NCBI RefSeq assembly: GCF_005233875.1
Contig: NZ_SZPZ01000001.1
Coordinates: forward strand, 124,001-188,000
Direction: 5' to 3'
Length of the DNA stretch: 64,000 nucleotides
Source of the DNA: Kribbella jiaozuonensis
Lineage (GTDB): Bacteria > Actinomycetota > Actinomycetes > Propionibacteriales > Kribbellaceae
This document shows, in pieces, positions 8,189-16,482 of the stretch. A program made the position numbers and the translations under genes. Below the pieces are notes generated by a model. That model worked only from the letters and a program-made list of their open reading frames with translations. It had not been told where the DNA came from and did no database searches. How positions within the stretch are numbered: position 1 is the stretch's first letter; the number at the start of each line of letters is the position of its first letter.

Positions 8189-8353
8189 ACGCCGAACCTA
8201 TCGCCCGCGCCCCCGGGCCCGCGAGCACCCCGACTAGACCAGTATTCCGCGGCCCGGAATCTTGCTCACCGCAACTACGCCGGCCCGCGAATCGTGGGTG
8301 CGGCCAACGCTGAGATCACCGATGGCGGACCTCTCGCCCCATAGACTGCCCAG

Positions 8354-8800
8354 GTGGACGAGCAGCAGACTCCGACCGCCCTGACTCAGTTGCCGAGCTG
8401 GCTGCTGACCCAGAGCGCGGCCCAGGCGCACCGGATCGTCACCGAGTCGTTCGCCGCCGGGGGTGCGCGGGCGTACCACTTCCGGTTGCTCGCGACGCTG
8501 GTGGAGTTCGGCCCGGCCAGTCAGGCAGAGCTCGGGCGGCGCAGCTGCATCGACCGCAGCGACGTAGTTGCCGCGCTCAACGAGCTGGAGGGCGACGGGT
8601 ACGTCGAACGCAGCCCGGACCCGGCCGATGCCCGACGCAACATCATCACGATCACCACGGCCGGCAAGCGGCAGTACAAGCGGCTGACGAACCTGGTCGG
8701 CAAGGCGCAGGAGGAGATCTTCGCGCCGCTCTCGGCCACCGATCGTGCCCGGCTGACCACGATCCTGACCAAGCTCCTGGGCTATCACCAGGAGCTGTAG
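8354..8800 (+). CDS. MarR-family transcriptional regulator
   Basis: A 148-residue MarR protein. The winged HTH spans about residues 35-105 with ASQAELGRRSCIDRSDVVAALNELEGDGYVERSPDPADARRN seen in pieces; the wing DPADARRNIITIT is typical. The start is GTG at 8354, which has only a weak AGG before it; TAGACT lies about 10 bases upstream, so a near-leaderless message is possible. It is divergent from the SIS/kinase unit, a likely but untested target. Confidence 0.88.
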   Translation: MDEQQTPTALTQLPSWLLTQSAAQAHRIVTESFAAGGARAYHFRLLATLVEFGPASQAELGRRSCIDRSDVVAALNELEGDGYVERSPDPADARRNIITITTAGKRQYKRLTNLVGKAQEEIFAPLSATDRARLTTILTKLLGYHQEL

Positions 8801-8802
8801 GC

Positions 8803-8943
8803 CTACACGTCCGGCAGCTGGGCGCGAGCCGCCCGCTGGGTACGGCGTACGCGCAGCTCACGAGCGTGAACCCGGCGGCGCGCGGCCCGGGAGATCTTCC
8901 GGCGTTCCTCGGTCACAGGTGTCGGCTGGGAGTCGGTCTGCAT
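8803..8943 (-). CDS. Small basic hypothetical protein
   Basis: A 46-residue frame starting ATG at 8943 (or GTG at 8952) and ending 2 bases from the MarR stop on the other strand. The product is very basic, with an Arg/Ala-rich helical stretch (RRKISRAARRRVHARELRVRR) and a polar N-terminus. No family recognised. It could be a nucleic-acid-binding small protein or a chance frame; its compact position between the MarR and acs genes gives modest support. Confidence 0.4.
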   Translation of the reverse strand: MQTDSQPTPVTEERRKISRAARRRVHARELRVRRTQRAARAQLPDV

Positions 8944-9149
8944 CGCGTTCACAGGTTGTCCGATGCGCGGACCGGCGCGATGGTTCCGCCGTACGCCGGA
9001 ATTTCTGCTCCGCCGGGCCCGGAATCGGTCCTGTTCGGCGCAGATTCGAAACGACTCGGCGATACCCCGGTTCCGTGGCAGGGTGAGCGTTGGTAGAAAG
9101 GTAGCCGGGCGCGCCGGCGCGCCGAAGCCAGCGATGAGGAGTCGTCGAC

Positions 9150-11141
9150 GTGACGAATGCAGAGTCACCCAAGCCCGAGGCCCAGTCCGAGGCGCTGTCG
9201 AACCTGATGCACGAGGAGCGCCGGTTCGAGCCGCCCGCCGAGCTCGCCGCGAACGCCAACCTCAAGGCCGACGCGTACGAGCGGGCCGCGGCCGACCTGG
9301 AGGGGTTCTGGGCCGAGCAGGCCAAGCGCATCACCTGGGCCACCGAGCCGACGGAGACGCTGGACTGGAGCAACCCGCCGTTCGCCAAGTGGTACGCCGA
9401 CGGCAAGCTGAACGCGGCGTACAACTGCGTCGACCGCCACGTCGAGAACGGTCTCGGCGACAAGGTCGCGTACTACTTCGAGGGCGAGCCCGGTGACACC
9501 CGCGAGATCACGTACGCGCAGCTCAAGGACGAGGTCAGCAAGGCGGCCAACGCGCTGCTCGAGCTGAACGTCCAGGCCGGCGAGATCGTCGCGATCTACA
9601 TGCCGATGATCCCCGAGACCGTGGTCGCGATGCTCGCCTGCGCCCGGATCGGCGCCCCACACACGGTCATCTTCGGCGGCTTCTCCTCCGAGGCGCTGAA
9701 GGACCGGATCCTGGACTGCGACGCCCGCGTCGTGATCACGTCGGACGGCGGCTACCGCCGGGGCGCGGCGGCGGCGCTGAAGCCCGCGGTGGACGCGGCG
9801 CTGGTGGACTGCCCGGATGTGCGCAACGTGCTCGTGGTGAAGCGCACCGGTCAGGACACCGAAATGGTCGAGGACCGCGACCTGTGGTGGGAGGACTTCG
9901 TCGGCAAGCAGTCCGCGGACCACACGCCGGAGGCCTTCGACGCCGAGCACCCGCTGTACGTGATGTACACCTCCGGCAGCACGGGCAAGCCGAAGGGCAT
10001 CCTGCACACGACGGGCGGCTACCTGGTCGGTACGGCGTACACGCAATGGGGTGTGTTCGACCTCAAGCCGGACACCGACGTGTACTGGACCGCCGCCGAC
10101 ATCGGGTGGGTCACCGGCCACAGCTACATCGTGTACGGCGCACTCGCGAACGCGACCACGTCCGTGCTGTACGAAGGCACGCCGGACACCCCGCACCAGG
10201 GCCGCTGGTGGGAGATCGTGCAGAAGTACAAGGTGTCGATCCTGTACTGCGCGCCGACCGCGATCAGGACATTCATGAAGTGGGGCGCGGACATCCCGGC
10301 CAAGTTCGACCTGTCGACGCTGCGGGTGATCGGGTCGGTCGGCGAGCCGATCAACCCCGAGGCATACATCTGGTACCGCGAGAACATCGGCGGGAACAAG
10401 GCGCCGGTCGTCGACACGTGGTGGCAGACCGAGACCGGTATGCACATGATCTCGCCGCTGCCGGGCGTGACCGCTGGCAAGCCGGGCGCCGCGATGCGGG
10501 CGATCCCGGGCGTGAACGTGGATGTCGTCGACGACGCGGGCAACTCGGTGCCGGACGGGTCGGGCGGCTACCTGGTGATCACCAAGCCGTGGCCGTCGAT
10601 GCTCCGGACGCTGTGGGGCGACGACCAGCGCTTCGTCGACACGTACTGGTCGCGCTTCCCGGGCGTGTACTTCGCCGGCGACGGCGCGAAGAAGGACGAG
10701 GACGGCGACCTGTGGCTGCTCGGCCGCGTCGACGACGTGATGAACGTGTCGGGGCACCGATTGTCGACGACCGAGATCGAGTCCGCTCTCGTCTCGCACC
10801 CGAAGGTCGCTGAGGCGGCCGTTGTGGGTGCGTCGGACCCGACCACCGGTCAGGCGATCGCGGCCTTCGTCATCCTGCGGTCCGAGGCGGGCGACGGTGG
10901 TCCTGACGTGGTGCAGGAACTCCGCAACCACGTAGCCAAGGAAATCGGCCCGATCGCCAAGCCCCGCCAGATCATGGTCGTCTCCGAACTCCCCAAGACC
11001 CGCTCCGGCAAGATCATGCGCCGCCTCCTCCGCGACGTAGCCGAAAACCGCGAGGTAGGCGACGTAACCACCCTCGCCGACTCCACCGTCATGGACCTGA
11101 TCAAAACCAACCTGGCCGCCGGCAAGTCCGACGAAGACTGA
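9150..11141 (+). CDS. acsA: Acetate--CoA ligase (acetyl-CoA synthetase)
   Basis: A 663-residue AMP-forming synthetase of full family length that makes acetyl-CoA from acetate, ATP and CoA in the cytoplasm. Visible are the N-terminal ACAS domain, the P-loop-like YTSGSTGKPKGILHTTGGYL, the substrate-pocket stretch DTWWQTETGMHMISP, and the C-terminal PKTRSGKIMRRLLRD whose Lys is the usual acetylation-controlled residue. The start is GTG at 9150 behind GATGAGGAG. A 16 bp palindrome GGCGCGCCGGCGCGCC lies at 9108-9123 in the leader. A strong terminator follows at 11163. The acetate permease operon is 10 kb away. Confidence 0.97.
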   Translation: MTNAESPKPEAQSEALSNLMHEERRFEPPAELAANANLKADAYERAAADLEGFWAEQAKRITWATEPTETLDWSNPPFAKWYADGKLNAAYNCVDRHVENGLGDKVAYYFEGEPGDTREITYAQLKDEVSKAANALLELNVQAGEIVAIYMPMIPETVVAMLACARIGAPHTVIFGGFSSEALKDRILDCDARVVITSDGGYRRGAAAALKPAVDAALVDCPDVRNVLVVKRTGQDTEMVEDRDLWWEDFVGKQSADHTPEAFDAEHPLYVMYTSGSTGKPKGILHTTGGYLVGTAYTQWGVFDLKPDTDVYWTAADIGWVTGHSYIVYGALANATTSVLYEGTPDTPHQGRWWEIVQKYKVSILYCAPTAIRTFMKWGADIPAKFDLSTLRVIGSVGEPINPEAYIWYRENIGGNKAPVVDTWWQTETGMHMISPLPGVTAGKPGAAMRAIPGVNVDVVDDAGNSVPDGSGGYLVITKPWPSMLRTLWGDDQRFVDTYWSRFPGVYFAGDGAKKDEDGDLWLLGRVDDVMNVSGHRLSTTEIESALVSHPKVAEAAVVGASDPTTGQAIAAFVILRSEAGDGGPDVVQELRNHVAKEIGPIAKPRQIMVVSELPKTRSGKIMRRLLRDVAENREVGDVTTLADSTVMDLIKTNLAAGKSDED

Positions 11142-11162
11142 TCAACTCCAGGTACTCCGCAA

Positions 11163-11200
11163 CAGACCCCCGGGCGCTTGCCTCGGGGGTCTGCTGTTTT
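11163..11200 (+). terminator. Rho-independent terminator after acsA
   Basis: Perfect 10 bp stem CAGACCCCCG / CGGGGGTCTG (11163-11172 and 11184-11193) with an 11-base loop, followed by CTGTTTT and more T-rich sequence. It lies 21 bases after the acsA stop codon. Confidence 0.85.
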
Positions 11201-11218
11201 GTTCTGGGGAGGTGGTTC

Positions 11219-11412
11219 GCCCCCCGCGCACTCCGCAGCGCTCTCTTCGTCGCTCCGCTCCTCAGCGCCCTGCTCCGCACGCTCCCACCCACCCCCCGGC
11301 TCATCGCCGGTGCATCCTTTCCGGCTATCGCCGGACGTTCCGGCTGCCGCCGGGATTATGCGGCTGCCGCCGCGTGAGCTCGCTGGCGCTCGCGGGTGAC
11401 TACCCGGTCTGC
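11219..11412 (+). repeat. ~220 bp intergenic repeat, copy E
   Basis: Diverged copy of the repeat seen at 5955-6965, in the second large convergent spacer. Shared blocks in the same order: CCCCCGCGCACTCCGCAGCG, TTCGTCGCTCCGCTCCTCAG, CCCACCCACCCCCCGGCTCA, GCATCCTTTCCGGCTATCGC, GGCTGCCGCCG units and CTCGCTGGCGCTCGCGGGTG. Hairpins such as CCGGC-TCATC-GCCGG are again maintained with altered bases. Confidence 0.75.
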
Positions 11413-11570
11413 CGCGTGCTTTCGCAGTTGCTTTCTTCGTCGCTGCGCTCCTCAGCGCACCTGCTTCGCCCGCTCCCACCCAGCCCACCGGATGTTGCCC
11501 GCGCATCCGGTCCGGCCACCGCTTATCGGCTTGGCCGGCCAGTGCCGGCGCCGGTGTGGGTGCGGCTGCC
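11413..11570 (+). repeat. Diverged copy F of the ~220 bp repeat
   Basis: Tandem to copy E. CGTGCTTTCGCAGTTGCTTT, TTCGTCGCTGCGCTCCTCAG and CGCTCCCACCCAGCCCACCG are clear; the downstream half (GCGCATCCGGTCCGGCCACC, CTTATCGGCTTGGCCGGCC) is degraded. Confidence 0.6.
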
Positions 11571-11921
11571 ACCGCCGCGCCGCTCGGGCCCGACTACTCG
11601 GCTGGCTCAAGCGAAGGGGCCGTCGCGGTGGCAGACCTGCCAGCTGCCGGACCCGCCAGTGTCGGCCGGGTTGCTGGCGCCGAACCTGCCAGCTACCGCC
11701 GACGTCTTCCGGCCGCCGCCGGGCCGCGGCTTGTTGCGGCGGCACCGCTCACGGGCGACTGCCCGATTGTCCGCGGGCGAGCGGGCCGTGGTGACGACGG
11801 ACTTACCGGCTGCCGCCGTTGGGGTGCTCGCTGCCCGTTCGAGGGAGGCTTCCCGGGTTGCTGGCCCTGGGGGAACGGGGTGTTGTGGCGTTGGACGGTG
11901 TTGATGGCGAAGAGGGCTTCG
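11571..11921. other. GC-rich convergent spacer without a supported gene
   Basis: About 350 bp between repeat copy F and the end of the methyltransferase gene. It contains further short GGCTGCCGCCG-type units (for example near 11715 and 11810) that look like decayed repeat fragments. Open frames cross it on both strands but none has a start with a ribosome site or a recognisable product. I see no gene. Confidence 0.5.
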
Positions 11922-12761
11922 TCAGTCGGGGACAGGTTCCAGGAAGCTTGGGAGTTGTTCGAGGGCTGTGACTGCGGGTGGGGGGAACTGGCGGGTGGGG
12001 CCGTTCGGGCCTTCCTCTGGGCGGCGGAGGTAGTGGTTGATGAAGGTTTGGGTTTGGGTGAGGACGGTGGCGGATTGGGTGGGGGTCAGCTTGCCGGCTT
12101 GGAGGGCGTCGGCGAATTCGTCGAGCTCCTCCGACAGTTGCGGCTCGAGTACCCGCTCGACCACGAATCCGTTGTCGGTCAAGGAGTTGTGGATCGACGA
12201 GAACGTGTCGGTCGTGTGGGTGATGGTCACGTCCCGGTCCCAGAGCGACGGGTACGAGTACGGGCCGACCGCGTGGTACGCGTCCCCGAGCCCGATGCCC
12301 TCCCGCTCCGAGCGTTCGACGGCCCAGCGGATCGGGTGGGCGATGGAGACGACGAGTACGCCGTCCTCGGTCAGCAGCGACCGCACCGCGCGCAGCGTCC
12401 GATCACGATCCCGGGCGTACGCGAGCGACTGCAGGAACACCACCACATCGAACCGCCGGCCCTCGATCGCCTCGATCTCGTCGAGCGTGGAGAGGTCGCC
12501 GGTGAGCAACGTGACGTCGACGTCGTCCGGCGGCGTCACGAACTGCGCGCCGACGTCCACGCCGACCACCGACGCCGCGCCGTACTCCCGGGCCAGCTCG
12601 ACGGCCTTGCCGCCGTTGCCGCAGCCGACGTCGAGGACGGTCTTGCCCGCGACCGACCCGATCATCGAGCGCTGGGCGTCCCATTCCATCAATTGGTCGA
12701 GCGAATCCTCACGGACTCGGGACTGTTCGTATGCGGTCGTCAACGTCTGCCACGGATCCAT
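11922..12761 (-). CDS. Class I SAM-dependent methyltransferase
   Basis: A 279-residue methyltransferase. Motif I is KTVLDVGCGNGGKAVELAREYG (about residues 39-60) with the acidic VVGVDVG after strand 2; post-I and VVVFLQSLAYARD continue the Rossmann fold, and the C-terminal half is the substrate cap. The family resembles small-molecule or secondary-metabolite methyltransferases; the acceptor is unknown. It is convergent with acsA across the repeat-filled spacer and divergent from the small membrane gene at 12812, with only 50 bp between starts. Confidence 0.85.
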   Translation of the reverse strand: MDPWQTLTTAYEQSRVREDSLDQLMEWDAQRSMIGSVAGKTVLDVGCGNGGKAVELAREYGAASVVGVDVGAQFVTPPDDVDVTLLTGDLSTLDEIEAIEGRRFDVVVFLQSLAYARDRDRTLRAVRSLLTEDGVLVVSIAHPIRWAVERSEREGIGLGDAYHAVGPYSYPSLWDRDVTITHTTDTFSSIHNSLTDNGFVVERVLEPQLSEELDEFADALQAGKLTPTQSATVLTQTQTFINHYLRRPEEGPNGPTRQFPPPAVTALEQLPSFLEPVPD

Positions 12762-12811
12762 GCCGCGAGGCTATAAGGCAGGTGCACCCGGACGTGACCT
12801 ATTTTCGTGGG

Positions 12812-13252
12812 ATGACAGCCGTGCTTGCGATCATCCACGCGGGGCTGGCGGCGGCGTGGGTCGGCGGGATGGCGTACTCGCTGTTCGTCGTGCAACCGAA
12901 GCTCAAGCGGTACTTCGGGACCGACCAGGACGGCCGCGAGCACCTCACCGCAGTCATTGCCTCAGGCAACCGCTGGAAGGTGATCGGCCTGATCGCCGCG
13001 ATCGCGCTCACCGGCGGCGCGATGCTCGCGATCAACCAGGACCACTGGTGGATCCACGCGGTGAAGGGCTTGTTGTTGCTGATCGCAACCGGCATCTTCT
13101 GGTACGTCTCCTGGCGCCACTGGCCGCAGCGTGTCTTCGCGACCGCGGCCGAACTGCCGACACTCCAACGTCGCCTGATCATCCTCGCGACCACGATGCT
13201 CGGCCTGGCCGGACTGGCATTCGCGCTAGGGGTGCTCGCCGTACACCTCTGA
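12812..13252 (+). CDS. CopD-like four-helix integral membrane protein
   Basis: A 146-residue protein with four predicted membrane helices (about 2-22, 50-72, 80-100, 120-142). The N-terminal IIHAGLAAAWVGGMAYSLFVV with its His and Trp-Val-Gly-Gly recalls the CopD/YcnJ-type domain, and W-H pairs (DHWWIHAVKG, WRHWPQ) recall heme- or copper-binding membrane proteins. The start ATG at 12812 is chosen because upstream codons in frame are not protein-like. Function not proven; copper resistance is only suggested by fold. Confidence 0.65.
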   Translation: MTAVLAIIHAGLAAAWVGGMAYSLFVVQPKLKRYFGTDQDGREHLTAVIASGNRWKVIGLIAAIALTGGAMLAINQDHWWIHAVKGLLLLIATGIFWYVSWRHWPQRVFATAAELPTLQRRLIILATTMLGLAGLAFALGVLAVHL

Positions 13253-13343
13253 GAGTTTGCTCACCCAAACGATTGCTTGTGTCACTCCCTGCGAGAAATA
13301 CATTGGGAGGGAATGCATCTCTCGAGGGACGAGGAGTGACCGT

Positions 13344-15185
13344 ATGTGTGGCATCACCGGGTGGGTGGCGTACCGGCAGGATCTCGGCGCGGAGCGGGAG
13401 GTCGTCGACGCGATGACCGAGACGATGTCGTGCCGCGGGCCGGACGCGAGAGGCACCTGGTACTCGCCGCACGTCGCGCTCGGGCATCGCAGACTCGCGG
13501 TCATCGACCTCCCCGGCGGCGAGCAGCCGATGACCACCGAGGTCGTCCACGAGGTGCGCACGATCACGCTCGGGATGGTCTACAGCGGTGAGGTCTACAA
13601 CTACACCGAGCTGCGCGACGAGCTCCGCCGCCGCGGGCACGCGTTCACGACCGACTCCGACACCGAGGTCGTACTCCGTGCCTACGCCGAGTGGGGTACT
13701 GCGTTCGCGGAACGGCTGAACGGGATGTACGCGCTCGCCATCTGGGACCCGCGGACCGAGACCCTGGTGATGGTCCGCGACCGGATGGGCATCAAGCCGT
13801 TCTTCTACTACCCGACCGCGGACGGGGTGCTGTTCGGTTCCGAGCCGAAGGCGATCCTGGCGAACCCCGCCGTACCGGCCGTCGTCGAGGCCGGGGGTCT
13901 GCGCGAGCTGTTCACGATGTCGAAGACGCCCGGCAAGTCCTTGTGGGCGGGGATGTTCGAGGTCGAGCCGGGCACTGTCGTCACGGTCGATCGCGCCGGC
14001 ATCCGTCGCAACGTCTACTGGCGGTTGGAAACCAGGCAGCACACCGACGACCAGGACACCTCGGTCGCGCGTATCCGGGAGCTGCTCGACGACATCACGC
14101 GGCGGCAGCTCGTGGCCGACGTACCGCGGTGTGTGTTGTTGTCGGGCGGGCTCGACTCGAGCGCGATCACGGCGCTCGCCGCCGGGCAGCTGGCGGAGGA
14201 GGGGAAGAAGGTCCGCAGCTTCGCGGTCGACTTCGTCGGGCAGGAGGAGAACTTCCAGCCGACCGAGCTCCGCGGTACGCCGGACACGCCGTACGTGCAC
14301 GACGTTGCGGATCTGGTGCATTCGCAGCACTCGGACATCGTGCTGGACAACGCCGTACTGACCGATCCGGAGATCCGGCGGAAGGTGGTCCGGGCGAACG
14401 ACGGGCCGATCGGCGGCGACATCTTCAACTCGCTGTACCTGCTGTTCTCGGCGATCCGCGAGCAGTCGACGGTCGCGCTGTCGGGCGAGTCGGCGGACGA
14501 GGTGTTCGGCGGGTACCTGTGGTTCCACGACCCCGAGGTCCGGAACCGGCCGATGTTCCCGTGGATCGCGTACTCGCTCTCGCGACGACAGTCCGGCCAG
14601 GTCAACGTCCTACGGAAGGACGTGCTGCGGCAGCTCGACCTCGGCGGTCATCTGCGGGACCGGTATGCCGAGGCCGTGGGCGAGATCGAGCGGCTCGAAG
14701 GGGAGTCGGACGACGAGTGGGCGATGCGGAAGGTCTGCTACCTGCACCTGACCCGGATGGTGCGGATCCTGCTCGACCGGAAGGACCGGATGAGCATGGC
14801 GGTCGGGCTGGAGGTGCGGGTGCCGTTCTGCGATCACCGGCTGGTGGAGTACGTCTACAACACGCCGTGGTCGATGAAGACGTTCGACGGGCACGAGAAG
14901 AGCCTGCTGCGGGCGGCGACCAGCGACGTACTGCCGCGGTCGGTGGTGGAGCGGCGGAAGTCGCCGTACCCGCAGACCCAGGATCCGGCATACGTCGAGG
15001 CGCTGGCGGGGCAGGTCCGTGAGCTGGTGGCCGATCGGCATCCGGTGTTCGAGCTGGTGGACCGCGAGCGGGCCGATCAGCTGGCCCGGTCGGCGGAGGG
15101 GGCGGGGCGGCGGCAGCTGGAGCAAACGCTGTCGCTGGCGACCTGGATTGACGTTTATCACCCAGATATCAGGCTCTCGTTGTAG
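13344..15185 (+). CDS. asnB: Asparagine synthase, glutamine-hydrolysing
   Basis: A 613-residue class II amidotransferase that makes asparagine from aspartate, ATP and glutamine. The N-terminal Cys after Met (MCGITGWVAY) is the glutaminase nucleophile; the glutaminase part runs to about residue 200, followed by the synthetase domain with the ATP pyrophosphatase loop LLSGGLDSSAITALAAG and ALSGESADEVFGGY. The start is fixed by the need for Cys2 and by GAGGAG eleven bases upstream. It ends 53 bp before a MarR gene on the same strand. The family also acts on peptides and antibiotics, but this domain set fits ordinary AsnB. Confidence 0.93.
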   Translation: MCGITGWVAYRQDLGAEREVVDAMTETMSCRGPDARGTWYSPHVALGHRRLAVIDLPGGEQPMTTEVVHEVRTITLGMVYSGEVYNYTELRDELRRRGHAFTTDSDTEVVLRAYAEWGTAFAERLNGMYALAIWDPRTETLVMVRDRMGIKPFFYYPTADGVLFGSEPKAILANPAVPAVVEAGGLRELFTMSKTPGKSLWAGMFEVEPGTVVTVDRAGIRRNVYWRLETRQHTDDQDTSVARIRELLDDITRRQLVADVPRCVLLSGGLDSSAITALAAGQLAEEGKKVRSFAVDFVGQEENFQPTELRGTPDTPYVHDVADLVHSQHSDIVLDNAVLTDPEIRRKVVRANDGPIGGDIFNSLYLLFSAIREQSTVALSGESADEVFGGYLWFHDPEVRNRPMFPWIAYSLSRRQSGQVNVLRKDVLRQLDLGGHLRDRYAEAVGEIERLEGESDDEWAMRKVCYLHLTRMVRILLDRKDRMSMAVGLEVRVPFCDHRLVEYVYNTPWSMKTFDGHEKSLLRAATSDVLPRSVVERRKSPYPQTQDPAYVEALAGQVRELVADRHPVFELVDRERADQLARSAEGAGRRQLEQTLSLATWIDVYHPDIRLSL

Positions 15186-15225
15186 GAGTTGTTTGGCTGC
15201 CTGTGCCAGGATGGCGCTTCCCGAC

Positions 15226-15236
15226 GGAGGTGATCC
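15226..15236 (+). promoter_or_regulatory. Extended Shine-Dalgarno of the MarR gene
   Basis: GGAGGTGATCC is an 11-base perfect complement to the 3' end of 16S rRNA, placed two bases before ATG 15239. It decides this start over the upstream ATG at 15203 and predicts strong ribosome recruitment. Confidence 0.75.
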
Positions 15237-15238
15237 AC

Positions 15239-15667
15239 ATGGCGCACATGGCGGCGGCTGAGACTCTGCTACTCCTGGTGAGCATGCACCGGATCGTCAG
15301 GCACCTGCGCCGGAGCAGGACCACCACGGTCATGCACCCGACGCAGTTCCTGGCGCTGATGCTGATCGCCGACGAGCAACCGATCCGGATCGGCGAGATC
15401 GCCAGCCGGGTCCCGTGCTCCCAACCCACCGCGACCACCACGGTCGCGGCGCTGGAACAAGCCGGCCTGGTACGCCGCGAGCCGGACCCCGTCGACGGCC
15501 GCGCCACCGCCGTCGTCCTCACCGAGGTCGGCGCCGCCACCGTAGAAGCGTCCGGCCAGCAGGCAGCCGACGAACTCTCCAACCTCCTCAACCGCCTCGA
15601 CGACACAGACCGAGCCCTGGTCCTCAAAGCCGGCCAAGCCCTCTCCCGAATAACCAAAGACCTGTAA
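15239..15667 (+). CDS. MarR-family transcriptional regulator
   Basis: A 142-residue MarR protein. The HTH spans about 45-105: PIRIGEIASRVPCSQPTATTTVAALEQ is the recognition region and RREPDPVDGRATAVVLT the wing. The start follows an extended Shine-Dalgarno at 15226-15236. It follows asnB on the same strand after 53 bp; the separate strong ribosome site suggests independent expression. Targets unknown. Confidence 0.88.
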   Translation: MAHMAAAETLLLLVSMHRIVRHLRRSRTTTVMHPTQFLALMLIADEQPIRIGEIASRVPCSQPTATTTVAALEQAGLVRREPDPVDGRATAVVLTEVGAATVEASGQQAADELSNLLNRLDDTDRALVLKAGQALSRITKDL

Positions 15668-15823
15668 GCCAGGGTTTCCAGGGGCATCCAGGGGCAGATA
15701 AGAAAATCCGCTCCCCGACCCACAACTTCCGGCTACAGTTGATCTTGCTCGTGGACAGAAGAGTCCCTTGAAGTGGACCCGGCAGCCATCCGGACGGTCG
15801 GTGAGCCGGGTCTCGCGCTTTCT

Positions 15824-16336
15824 TCAGAGGTCGCGCAGGCCACTGAACGCCGCGACAGTGCGGCGCCAGTGTCCTGCGCGGGCCCACGCCCAGCCGACGG
15901 CATCGGGCACCCACAGCAGCGGATCGAGCTTCGGCACCATCAGCTCCCACCGCAGCTCGAAGCACTCGAAGCGCAGGCACGCGGCGTGCAGCGTCTCCCG
16001 GTCCCGCGCGATGGTCGACTCGTCCCGCTCGATCACGAGCCGCTCGGCGTCAGTTGCCGCATCGCGGACGATCGCCTCGAGACAGCGGCGCCTGTTAGCG
16101 AGCGTCTCTCGCTCGGTCGCATAGATGTCGACCAGCAGGTGTAGCCCTGCGATGACGTCAAGGATCTGCTTGCGGCGTGCATCGGTCTCGTGCCTGAAAT
16201 GCAGACGCTCCTGTCCAGGCAGGAGCAGCCCGCGAAGAGCCTTGCGATTGACCGCGACATCACCTGATGGGCACCGAGCGGCAACCATCAGGAATCCCCG
16301 GGTCTTGTTCTCGTCGACGAACACGTGGGTTGGCAT
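15824..16336 (-). CDS. DUF3800-like hypothetical protein
   Basis: A 170-residue protein starting PTHVFVDENKTRGFLMVAA, where the acidic pair D-E in the first strand and the following hydrophobic strand resemble DUF3800, an RNase-H-like fold family often found on mobile elements. Later parts, RNRRRCLEAIVRDAATDAE and LLWVPDAVGWAWARAGHWR, also fit that family's C-terminus, which has a conserved Asp near the end. The start at 16336 has GGGGAG just upstream. The gene stands alone, and similar GGGGCATC..GGGGCAG sequences lie on both sides of it (15681 and 16405). Confidence 0.55.
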   Translation of the reverse strand: MPTHVFVDENKTRGFLMVAARCPSGDVAVNRKALRGLLLPGQERLHFRHETDARRKQILDVIAGLHLLVDIYATERETLANRRRCLEAIVRDAATDAERLVIERDESTIARDRETLHAACLRFECFELRWELMVPKLDPLLWVPDAVGWAWARAGHWRRTVAAFSGLRDL

Positions 16337-16439
16337 CTCCCCGCCCTGTGAGTGGCAAGGTTCGACGTTCACACGTGTCGGGAGGTAGGTCCGGCAGTGA
16401 CACCGGGGCATCTCGGGGCAGGTTGGGGCAGATTGAAAT

Positions 16440-16476
16440 GGAGCCGCCGGAGGTCGGTGAGTCCTCCGGCGGCTCC
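16440..16476 (-). terminator. Terminator hairpin after the GH87-type glucanase gene
   Basis: Perfect 14 bp inverted repeat GGAGCCGCCGGAGG / CCTCCGGCGGCTCC (16440-16453 and 16463-16476) with a 9-base loop, 6 bases beyond the stop codon at 16483. On the minus strand it is followed by a short T-containing stretch (CATTTCAATCTG). Confidence 0.75.
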
Positions 16477-16482
16477 GTGGTG

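Noticed and set aside
9108..9123. 16 bp palindrome GGCGCGCCGGCGCGCC before acsA as operator
   Set aside because: In such GC-rich DNA this can arise by chance, and its place within the leader gives no clear regulator; kept only as a note.
9165..10931. 588-codon frame opposite acsA
   Set aside because: Antisense shadow caused by GC-rich third codon positions.
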